A stretch of DNA of 64,000 nucleotides, taken from contig NC_092801.1 of the NCBI RefSeq assembly GCF_918797505.1, positions 36,882,517 through 36,946,516 on the forward strand, given 5' to 3'. Position numbers and translations under genes: made by a program. Below are positions 56,037-64,000 of the stretch, piece by piece. The notes under the pieces are model-generated. The model saw only the letters and a list, made by a program, of their open reading frames with translations, was not told the origin of the DNA and ran no database searches. The DNA comes from Bemisia tabaci (Eukaryota > Arthropoda > Insecta > Hemiptera > Aleyrodidae). Every line of letters starts with the position of its first letter. The first letter of the stretch is position 1.

Positions 56037-56291
56037 CGTCGTTTTCCGGGCGAAAGAACGTTATTCCATTCCAAGTTTGCCAAATTGACTTTAACAATTA
56101 ATTATATTTTACAAAAATGTACATGTGCAATTTTCATCCTAAATGTGTCTGATTTTCACATGAAATCTGAGGAAAAATCGGTGAAATTTTCAGTTAGGAA
56201 TGCCGTAGATTTTCCCGGTTAATAAGCAATTTACGAGGGGAAATGTGGCAACATTGAAATAGAGTTACGTTCTTTCGTGAGGGAAACGACG
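56037..56291. mobile_element. Family B MITE (copy, intact), AATT target duplication
   Basis: CGTCGTTTTCCGGGCGAAAG and the mirrored CTTTCGTGAGGGAAACGACG bound 255 bp. AATT flanks both sides (56033-56036, 56292-56295). It used the AATT at the edge of the family C palindrome as its target. Confidence 0.85.
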
Positions 56292-56299
56292 AATTATGA

Positions 56300-57230
56300 A
56301 AATAAATACAATTGGCTTAGCCTTGCCTTGCATGCTAAATAACTTTGCTTAGTTAACTTTTCTCAATATATCGACGGTGGAACTACCGTCGGCAACACGC
56401 CATGTAGGTACTACGGAAAATGTTACAACGGGGGGTCCCAACGGCTGGCTCGGGCGCATATGCTTACCAGAAGCGACCAATAGACGCGCGGATAGAGAAA
56501 AAAAAAACAAAAAAAAACAATAAAAAAATGAAGAATGTGTTTTTTTTGTTTTCCGATTGCATCAAAAATCACTCGTTTGCTTTTAATGGTCGTTATCGGA
56601 AGGCTCATGCCCCATAACTGCACACGCGCGACAAGACGGGTTAAGTGGGACTCGATCCCTCCGCCTACCCCAACAGAGCTCAGCTTGACATCGGCACCGA
56701 GTAAAAACCTCATATCTCACACGTACATCCCATTCAAGATACGCGGTTCTCGCGGAAGGACCAGACCCTATCCCACATGAGCACAGCTGGCCTGCACCGT
56801 GGAAAAAAAACCGCCAATACGCTCACGGATCCAATTCAAGATACGCGGTTCTCGACCGAGAGGCCGTTCGAGAGAATTGAGCAGGGGAAAAAACCACCAA
56901 TAGATCGTATTCGATACATCAAACGGGTGAAATTGTATCGATATCGATTGGTTCAAAACATAAACATAGCCTCAGAAGTAAATTCAGAAATCTGAGAGAA
57001 TGGGTCTTTTGTACCAGATTTTTTATTCTCTTGAGTACCATTTGCCAATGCAAAGTGAAATTGTCAGGAAATTTCTCATTTTCAGCTTTTCCAACTTAAA
57101 TCCTTACAATTTGGTTTGAGGTTATGTTCTATCGTTTTGAACCAAACGATACATTGAACCGTTATCGAATAAGGTCTATAAGCACGCGGATCCGATTTCA
57201 AGATACGCGGTTCTGGAGCGAAAGGCGGTT
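56300..57230. other. Gene-free stretch with a repeated GC-rich phrase
   Basis: TTCAAGATACGCGGTTCTCG occurs at 56732 and 56829, and TTTCAAGATACGCGGTTCTG at 57197. CGATATCGATTGGTTCAA (56938) also resembles 39669. This may be a degraded dispersed repeat. No domain was found in the frames. Confidence 0.4.
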
Positions 57231-57560
57231 GGAACGAAGTGGGCAGGGCATTGATAAGCGGCGCTTGGCAGTATTTCAAGTTGCCCGGGCATGGGTGAAC
57301 TTGAAAACTTTCGGGGCTCGTAGGCGGGGGAGAATACGGCTAACGTAATTACCCGCCGGGAAACGGAAATTGCAGTTGTTACTGTTCAAACAGCCCCGCA
57401 GAACCGGGAATCGGCCTCCGGAGACGACGTTAATTAGATTTATATCGTCGTCCCAGTCGGCTGCATTTTATAATGTCCGCCTCGTGTGCGCCAGGCCAGG
57501 CTCCTACGGCGATGAGGGATGCAATCGGCGACTGCGGATTTGTTGGAGCTTCCCTCCGGC
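57230..57560. promoter_or_regulatory. GC-rich, repeat-free island with homeodomain-type motifs (candidate)
   Basis: It contains GTAATTAC (57345-57352) and TTAATTAG (57430-57437), both homeodomain-type cores, plus TTTTATAA near 57468. No transposon end and no recognisable domain. Enhancer or conserved element is an inference from motif content only. Confidence 0.25.
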
Positions 57561-57579
57561 TCCAGTGCATTGATCAGTA

Positions 57580-57660
57580 CAGCCGTGCTAAGGAAGAACG
57601 CCGTATGCGCCCTCAGACGTTGCCAAGTTTCTTCCGATAAAAACCGAATTTACTCGGAAA
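57580..57660. mobile_element. Family D left half, cut by family H
   Basis: AGCCGTGCTAAGGAAGAACG through GTTGCCAAGTTTC to TTTACTCGG is a D left arm. The H element follows immediately and the D right arm is missing. Confidence 0.65.
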
Positions 57661-58032
57661 ATGGAGATATTGCATGTGTGAGGAATTTGCGATTTGACTA
57701 TTGATTCATATGTAAAAGTTCGCGAGAAACACGATGGTGCCACTGGTTTTCTCTGAAATCAACTCCCAAGCTCAAGAAAAGCTCTCAAAGTTGAGGCCAA
57801 AATGGAGGGGATATGCCACGCTATCCTGAGAGTCCACCTCTACATCAAGACAAACTCTCCATGCAAAGATAGGGAGCAAATACATCAGCAGGGTTGCGTT
57901 GTTTTCAGTTTTGGAGTCCCTAATAAAGTGGCAGCCCTGTCAATGTATTTGCTCCCTACCTTTGCATGGCACCAGTGGCACCATCGTGTTTCTCGCGAAC
58001 TTTTACGTAGGAATTAATAATCAAATCGCAAA
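57661..58032. mobile_element. Family H palindrome (copy 3, internally deleted)
   Basis: The left arm is intact (ATGGAGATATTGCATGTGTG). The right arm has lost ~130 bp: the phrase TTTGCATGG jumps to CACCAGTGGCACCATCG, skipping the segment present at 34272-34390. It is then truncated after GCAAATG, where O-type sequence begins. Confidence 0.75.
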
Positions 58033-58045
58033 TGTACGCGCCTCT

Positions 58046-58960
58046 AGCGCGTAATTTCTGCTGCCGCGCCGCGCCGGGCGCATGTACGGTTCAAACGCGC
58101 ACTGGCGCCTACAAACCTAAGAGAATGCGTCACGCATTGCGCAATGCTTGAAGTATCCCCTTAGGTTTGTAGGCGCTGGCCGGCTGCTCACCGCGCCGCA
58201 ACGTGCCACGGCCACGGCGCCTCAAGCAACTATTTCACCACAGAGGTGTTGCACAGTATCATACGAAATTGAAGGCTTTCCAACATTTTAAGAATGACAG
58301 GCATCCTTGACAGTGCGGAGCTATCCTCGCAAAATAAATCAAGATACTACGGCTCAAAAAGAGAGCGGTACTCCAAAAACTCACCAAGTCCTAGCAACCG
58401 TATTCAATAAAGTTTAGCACAATTTTTGAATTTCATTAGAGAAAATTGACTCGATTTTGGCAGAGAACGTTCTTGAGTATGCCGTCAAGAAGATTTTATT
58501 TTGAATCAAGAGTAAAATAGCTGAATAAAAACTGAGTTTCTACTTGATATAAGTGACTCTTTTTCAATTAAAATATTTTTTCTCCTTTAAACAAGCATTA
58601 TGTTCTTCATTGATTTAGAAACCTTTTCGGCGGTAAATTTAAGCATACTTCTGCTTGAATCAAGTCACTTTTTGCTCTAGTGAAGTTAAAAAATCATGAT
58701 AAACGTTATTGAATGCAGATACTAGGACTTAGTGAGTTTTTAGACTACCGCTCTCATTTGTCGTCGTCACTCGATTTAATGTGCCAGGGAACTTCGTTCT
58801 CCTGAAATATGCCATCAGTCATGATACGTTGGGGTGCCTTCAATCTCGTATGATACTGTGCAACACCTCCGTGGCAAAATAGTAGCTCAAAGCGCTGCGG
58901 CACGCCGGCGCCGTCGCGAAGTTCAGGAAAAGTAGCCTCGATTTTGGGTCGAAGTCTACG
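58046..58960. mobile_element. Two family O elements in head-to-head inverted arrangement
   Basis: 58050-58450 is an O element on the minus strand, with core palindrome at 58104-58176, then the complements of GTGCAACACCTC, GCGAGGAAAGCTC and GAGTTTTTGGACTACC. From about 58650 to 58920 the same marks appear on the plus strand (TGAATGCAGATACTAGGACT, GTGAGTTTTTAGACTACCGC, CGTATGATACTGTGCAACAC). Together they form a large inverted repeat around a 200-bp AT-rich spacer. Confidence 0.6.
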
Positions 58961-59867
58961 CACTACTCAGAACCGTCGCTAAATTTTTCAGACGTACGAA
59001 ACTGTTTTCTGAGAACCCTAAAACACCGCTAACTTCTTTTTCCAAAAAAAAAAAACGTGTTAGGCATATTTTTACTCCGGGTCACAGACTCGAGTGTCCA
59101 TAAATTTTAAATAGAGGCACCCCCGAAACAGCCGAGAAACCCCTCTCTCCTCAGACGAAATCCCAACTCGGGATTTCATTTTAACGCGACACCCAACAGC
59201 GTCAAGACATCCAAGTCTCCTCTTATGATAAAAATGAAAACCCGCGATTCGATAATCGAATTGATATCGAAGTGCTTGTTCGATTCGATAAATTGCATCA
59301 CTGAGATAGGGCTTTACCGATCGAGGTAATTCGATAATCGAGTGTTATACCGCAACGTGTTGCTCCGGAAACGGGGGCGGGAAGGAAACCATGAAGGGTT
59401 TATTTTCACATTATTTTATCGCGCTAACACCGGTGGGGGTGGGTCGAGGGGTTGAAACACCGACCGTGTGCCGCGGAGGCCTGGCAGATCTGTTTCGGGT
59501 CCATTTATCGTTCGTATTTTGTATTGCGTAGGCATCTTCATTTTTTATGACACCGTAACATTCTTGCGTTTATCCCAAGCGCACCCACCCTTAGTTGACG
59601 CGTGCATTGCTGCCACACCGAGCGGAATCGACGCTGAAAAAAAAAATCGGTCATATGAACCGAACGTCCGGTGTTCCATGCCATCCCAAACATTCAATTT
59701 GTCAAACTGAACTTTCGGTTTGTCCAACCGAACGTCGGCATATATGAACAAACCGCACAATTTTGCTCGAATCAAGTGACCTGTTTTTTTTTATCATTCT
59801 ATTTTAAGATTTTATGAGGCGAAATCATCAAGTCACTTTTTTGTAGTATTGAAAAAACAAACTCCAC

Positions 59868-60178
59868 TGAAAAAAAGTTCGGTCTTATGTGCCGGAGTTC
59901 GATGTTCCATATCATTCCAACTAATTCGGTTCGTCAAACTGAATTTTCGGTTTGTCAAACTGAACGTTCGGTTCGTCAAACTGAACGTTCGGTTCGTCAA
60001 ACCGAACGTCGGCATATATGACCAAACTTTGTTCGTCAGTTCAATGTACAGTACTGGTTCGATTGCAAAAACCGAAAGTTGTGTTTGACAAACCGAAAAT
60101 TCAGTTGGACGAACCGAATTAGTTGGAATGATATGGAACATCGAACTCCGGCACATACGACCGAACTTTTTTTTTAGT
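59868..60178. mobile_element. Palindrome W with internal GTTCGGTTCGTCAAACTGAA array
   Basis: CACTGAAAAAAAGTTCGGTC faces GACCGAACTTTTTTTTTAGTG. The flanks continue the fold: AAGTCACTTTTTTGTAGTATTG at 59831 is mirrored near 60195. Inside, GTTCGGTTCGTCAAACTGAA is tandemly repeated about four times (59925-60010). A single diverged relative of one arm lies at 59640-59760. Confidence 0.75.
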
Positions 60179-60223
60179 GGAGTTTGTTATCTCAATACTA
60201 AAAAAAGTGACTTGATTCGTGCA

Positions 60224-61222
60224 AAATTGTGCGGATTTAACGGCATGGTGTCCAGGATCGGGAAAAACTGGGAATCATGAGAGAATGAAAGATTTTAGGT
60301 AAAATCGGGGAATCTTCTCCTCTACCGCTTTTAGACCATCTTGTTTTTAAAGATTGGGAAAACTTTAAAAACCTGATGTTATTATGGTTTATGTTAAATT
60401 GAGTTGATTTTATTTACCTATATTTCTTCCTGCGCTTGTTTATTTTTAATTCTCCTAAAATATTATTATTTCACCAAATACAAGCCTACATTGAGCATAC
60501 TTAAACTTTGCGGTCAAACCTGCAAAAGTGGTAAAGGATACTGACAAGGCCGTACCGTGGAGGCTGATTTAATATCATTCTTCCATCGCATTGCTAAGGC
60601 GCAATGATACAACTATACGTGCTCTCCGGAACGCGTGAGGTATCACGCCACAATTGAAGGCGTTTTCGAAACTGCCAACTTTCCAAATCAGGAACCTTTA
60701 GTCGCATGGATAAGCGTCAACCAAAACTGGCCGGCAAATATTAAGCACTTTTGCAGCCCTTCTTCAGTACATGTACTAAAAATTCAGTTCCTCAAAAGCA
60801 GAAAGAATGCAGTACTTTTTCGATGTCTTTTAGTTAATTATTAAATTGAGTTCATATTATTAAGTTATATTTCCTCCCGCACTTGTTTACTTTTAATTCT
60901 TCTAAAATATTATTATTTCACTAAATACAATCCTACCTTGAGCAGACTTAAACTTTGCGGTCAAAACTGCAAAAGTGGCAAGGGAAAACTGACCAGGCCG
61001 CAGCGTGGAGGCTGATTTAATATCAATCTTCCAAAGCGGAATCAATCATCAAATTGTGCGGATTTAACGGCATGGTGTCCAGGATCGGGAAAAACTGGGA
61101 TTTATGAGTGAATGAAAAATTTACGGCAAAATCGGGGAATCCTCTCCTCTACCGCTTTAAGACCATCTTGTTTTTAAAGATTGGGAAAACTTTAAACACC
61201 TGATGTTATTATGAATTATGTT
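60224..61222 (+). repeat. Permuted direct repeats (order A-B-X-B-A)
   Basis: Segment A (60224-60390, AAATTGTGCGGATTTAACGG) recurs at 61051-61222. Segment B (60394-60590, starting TTAAATTGAG) recurs at 60841-61033. All four are in the same orientation, and a unique segment X (60590-60840) lies in the middle. This order is what remains of a tandem A-B array after one A was replaced, or a circularly permuted insertion. No coding potential was recognised. Confidence 0.65.
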
Positions 61223-61683
61223 ATTGCGCCTGAGCCGCCATTATACACCTCTTGAATGGCAGATTTGAATATTCAAATCGTCATAACAATAGCGAAGCTT
61301 TCAGATAATATAAGCGTTGAGATCACTCGGGAATGCCTGGTCTTAAAACTCCTTTAAATTTTGGAAATGCAATTTGATCTCCCAGGAGTTAGAATAGTTG
61401 CGCCAAGTGGAAGCGTACTATCGGTGAAGGCGCTAGGTTGGAGATCCTCGAACTTAAAGTTCCTTCATTTTGTCAGTGGTGACACCTAATTTTCTTTTGA
61501 GCAACCGTGAGCTGCCAACAGAAGCTATTTGCTCGTGATAACGTTACATAATTTCTTCGCGTGTGGGTAACCCCTCGGAGTCCTGCAACTCAAAGTGTCC
61601 TGCAACATCACAACGAGATTCGCTCTAAGCATGAGATTACGCGGCGAAGCGCAGCTTCCTAGAGCGGAATCGAAAACTGAAAT

Positions 61684-61933
61684 GCCACGCTAAGCAAAAA
61701 CGCCGTATGAACTTTCGAGAGTTGCCAAATTTACTCGGATAAAACACGTATTTTCGAGGAAAGCCATGCATAATTTTCCTTCAAATTTTCTGATATTTTA
61801 CATTAAATTGCGCAAAAGCTTATCTGAACAATTGAGGGATAAATACTTACAACTTTCCCGATAAATAGGTGCTTTATCAATAAAAACGTGGCAACGCCTA
61901 AAGGCTCATACGGTGTTTTTCATTAGCCTGGCG
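61684..61933. mobile_element. Family D MITE (copy 11, degenerate ends)
   Basis: TGCCACGCTAAGCAAAAACG and the mirrored CATACGGTGTTTTTCATTAG are recognisable D arms. Confidence 0.7.
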
Positions 61934-62219
61934 CTCGTTCCCTCCTGGCTCTTAAATACACATCAGAAATCGGAAACTCCTTTCAAAACCGCTGCACCGA
62001 ACGAATTACATTCCGAATAAATCCTGGAGGACACGTTGCGTCATGAATAAGAGATTATATCCGTCTTTAAGGGGGAGAGGGGAATGGTTAGGGGAGGAGG
62101 AAGGGGGGGGGCTTGAGGGGTGGTGCACGTGGAAAATAAGAGGAATACCTTGCGGTAATCGAAATAAATCAAACGCACATGGGATGTGACCATATTCCAG
62201 CCCGCGAGATGTATTGCTG

Positions 62220-62480
62220 GCTAGCGGAGAGGGGCGTTGCCGTTATTTGAGGGTGGCTTTTTGATTTATAGGGGCATCGCGTCGGCCAAAGTTTCAGAGG
62301 GGACAAAGTTTCAGAACCTGATCATAATTAAGACAAAGAAAAACACTAATAATGGGGCGTAAAACTGTATGTAACAAGACGGTAAAATAGAGGAGGATTG
62401 GCGTTATTTAAGGGTGGCTTTATTTTGATTTGCAGGGGCATCGCATCAGCCAAACTTTCAAAGGGGGCAAAAGGAGGGAT
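62220..62480 (+). repeat. Direct repeat of ~70 bp, 174 bp apart
   Basis: GTTATTTGAGGGTGGCTTT at 62238 returns as GTTATTTAAGGGTGGCTTT at 62403, followed in each by GGGGCATCGC and GCCAAA.TTTCA. It lies in a G-rich block (62070-62300) with no recognised gene. Confidence 0.6.
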
Positions 62481-62636
62481 TCCTAGACTTAAAGGCCGTT
62501 TTTTGGGCCCCTTCTTGGCAGAATTCCCGCAAATCTACAATTTGTTACTCATATTTTAATTTTTGTCTATATTTTACGGAGTGCATGCATTTGGTCATTT
62601 GCGGTCTCCTTTCTGGCCGAATACTGGCCTGAACAC

Positions 62637-62888
62637 CGCAGTGGTAGGGAAAAACGTCGTATGAGCCTTCAAGCGTTGCCAAATTTCCTCTGGCATATCA
62701 TTACTTTTCAGGAAAATTTTTAAAGAATTTTCGACCAATTTCTCAGATGATTTTGTTTTTAATTTGATTTAAAGTTTCTGAAGATTTCAAGGGAAAATAT
62801 TCATAATTTCCCTCCAAAATAAACATTTTATTGAAGGAAATTTGGCAACTCTCGAATGATCACACGGCTTTCTTCCTTTGCACAGCAG
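62637..62888. mobile_element. Family D MITE (copy 12)
   Basis: GCAGTGGTAGGGAAAAACG and GGCTTTCTTCCTTTGCACAGCAG are worn D ends around a typical D interior (GTTGCCAAATTTCC, GGAAATTTGGCAACTCTCG). Confidence 0.75.
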
Positions 62889-62908
62889 AACATGGGTCCG
62901 ATGGGCGA

Positions 62909-63138
62909 CACTGGTAAAAAAAACCTCTTGGTTAAAGAGTGCAGTTTCTTGTCGCCGGATTTAAAAGTCTGGACACTTGTTTCAATGCAAAAGCCGCTTG
63001 AATCAAAGCAAAATCCGCTTGAATCAATACAAAATCAGCTTGAAACAAGAGTTCAAGACTCTTAAATCCGGCGGCAAGAAACTGCACTCTTAAGTCAATG
63101 CAATACGACATTGGTCCAAGAGATTTTTTTTACCAGTG
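62909..63138. mobile_element. Family F variant (copy 7), GA target duplication
   Basis: It starts CACTGGTAAAAAAAACCTCTT and ends TTTTTTTACCAGTG. GA flanks both sides (62907-62908, 63139-63140). The interior has GAGTGCAGTTTCTTGTCGCC and its mirror, as in copy 6. Confidence 0.85.
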
Positions 63139-63569
63139 GATGTTAGCAAAAAATGTGGTGTTCTTGGCATTCAATCGCGAACCCGCAATTTTCTCCGAAA
63201 GTCAGCTATCAAACCCATGTCCAGACCAGTTTTAGACGCAAAAAGAGACCAAACATGACAAAATCATGATGCATCCCTTAAAATAGACCTTAAACAAACA
63301 AAAAATCGTAGAGCTGAGAAAATTCACCCAGGAGCTGCCCAAAAACTTCCCTTATCGATACAACTCCTTTCAGATCTTGGTCATAATTTTAATTGGCACC
63401 CATATAACTCAACCCCCTCCCCTTCCTGTATGGCCAATCCTCATAATGTAATCTATTTTAATTTCCATTTCTCAATTTGTTTCAGGTAAAGCACGAAGAA
63501 CCTTTATCATGATCCTATGTAGGGTAAGACTCATGCCTTTTGTCTTGTTATCACTGTTTCTTATATCGT

Positions 63570-63814
63570 CACCTTCCGACAAAAGTATCACAAGCGCCAT
63601 GTGACGTTCAAAAATTTCCGCCGTCGTTTTATTTTTTTACAGAGAAATTTTTGGTTGATTCTGTTCGAAAATTTCACTGAATTTTATCGGCAGCACAAAG
63701 AAAATTCAGTGAAAATTTCGGACAGCTTCGTAGAACAATTTCTCTGTAAAAAAATATAATGGCGGCGCAAAACTTGTAAACGTCGCATGGCGCTTATGTG
63801 ATACTTTGAAGGTG
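63570..63814. repeat. Palindrome, ~245 bp
   Basis: CACCTTCCGACAAAAGTATC faces GATACTTTGAAGGTG; CAAGCGCCATGTGACGTTC faces CGTCGCATGGCGCTTATG; TTTACAGAGAAATTT faces AATTTCTCTGTAAA; GAAAATTTCACTGAATTTT is mirrored around a short centre. It is single-copy in the window. Confidence 0.75.
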
Positions 63815-64000
63815 GTGAATTCAAATTATTGAAAAAATAAGCGACCAAGCTTCTAATAGATGAACCAACAATTTAATCAAAATAAAAAAGAATTTGATTG
63901 TTCCGGCATAACGAACTAGATCTTCTTTTCAACTGAGCTGTTAATCGAATCTCACTTTAACTTTGAGTAACTTTTACCGAGATTTTTTATTTGAATAGTG

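Noticed and set aside
60040..60075. GGTTCGATTGC resembling a tRNA T-loop/B box
   Set aside because: No A box or cloverleaf could be built around it; it is part of palindrome W.

Overview
This window looks like a piece of an animal nuclear genome, most likely an insect. It is AT-rich, has long T/A runs and minisatellites, shows no operons and no long open frames, and carries one exon of a seven-transmembrane receptor that ends at a GT splice donor. The order cannot be fixed from the sequence; a hemipteran is only a guess from the style and density of the repeats.

Two gene pieces can be supported. The first is the 5' coding exon of a rhodopsin-family G-protein-coupled receptor on the + strand (33696-33906). 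It holds the N-terminus and TM1, and is interrupted by an apparent one-base frameshift in a TTTT run. It sits directly after a minisatellite of about 17 x 32 bp (33060-33640). The second is a terminal exon on the - strand (48968-49402) with a clean AG acceptor, nine cysteines and a basic Ser-rich tail; its family was not recognised. No tRNA, rRNA, CRISPR array or autonomous transposase was found.

Nearly everything else is short non-autonomous DNA transposons (MITEs) and foldback palindromes, often nested. Family letters used here: A (AGGCCTTGTC ends; 3841, 48487), B (CGTCGTTTTC ends; AATT target duplications), C (130-bp GGACGTATTT palindromes), D (CTGCCGTGCTAAGG ends; at least 13 copies), E (GGATTGC ends; ATTT duplications), F/M/S (CACTG...CAGTG ends; 2-bp duplications of varied sequence), G (GGACCGTG ends), H (500-bp palindromes), I (952-bp near-identical inverted pair), L (GGACCACTAGAC ends), N (CACGGAAAAA palindromes), O (cores around AAACCTAAGG), plus a pogo/Tigger-like element at 8256-9068 with a TA duplication.

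Layout: 1-3000 foldback element and tandem repeats; 3800-10200 densely nested A/B/G/S/C/pogo/D elements; 10600-12040 palindrome J and element I copy 1; 12500-23600 D, V, E, L, F, G, N; 24000-28550 O, M, N, X and element I copy 2 (inverted); 29480-36700 H palindromes, L within D, the minisatellite, the receptor exon, E within D; 36900-48930 F, 37257 and 38129 elements, O, X, D, A; 48968-49753 the Cys-rich exon and palindrome U; 50460-64000 J, G, D, a tandem duplication at 52810-53570, F variants, V, C, B, H, O, palindrome W, the permuted direct repeats at 60224-61222, and F7. Several GC-richer islands free of the repeat families may be regulatory DNA.

The biological story is the transposon ecology. 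Several nested pairs let the empty site be read directly, which gives target duplications, relative ages and terminus codes for families whose transposases are not in the window.
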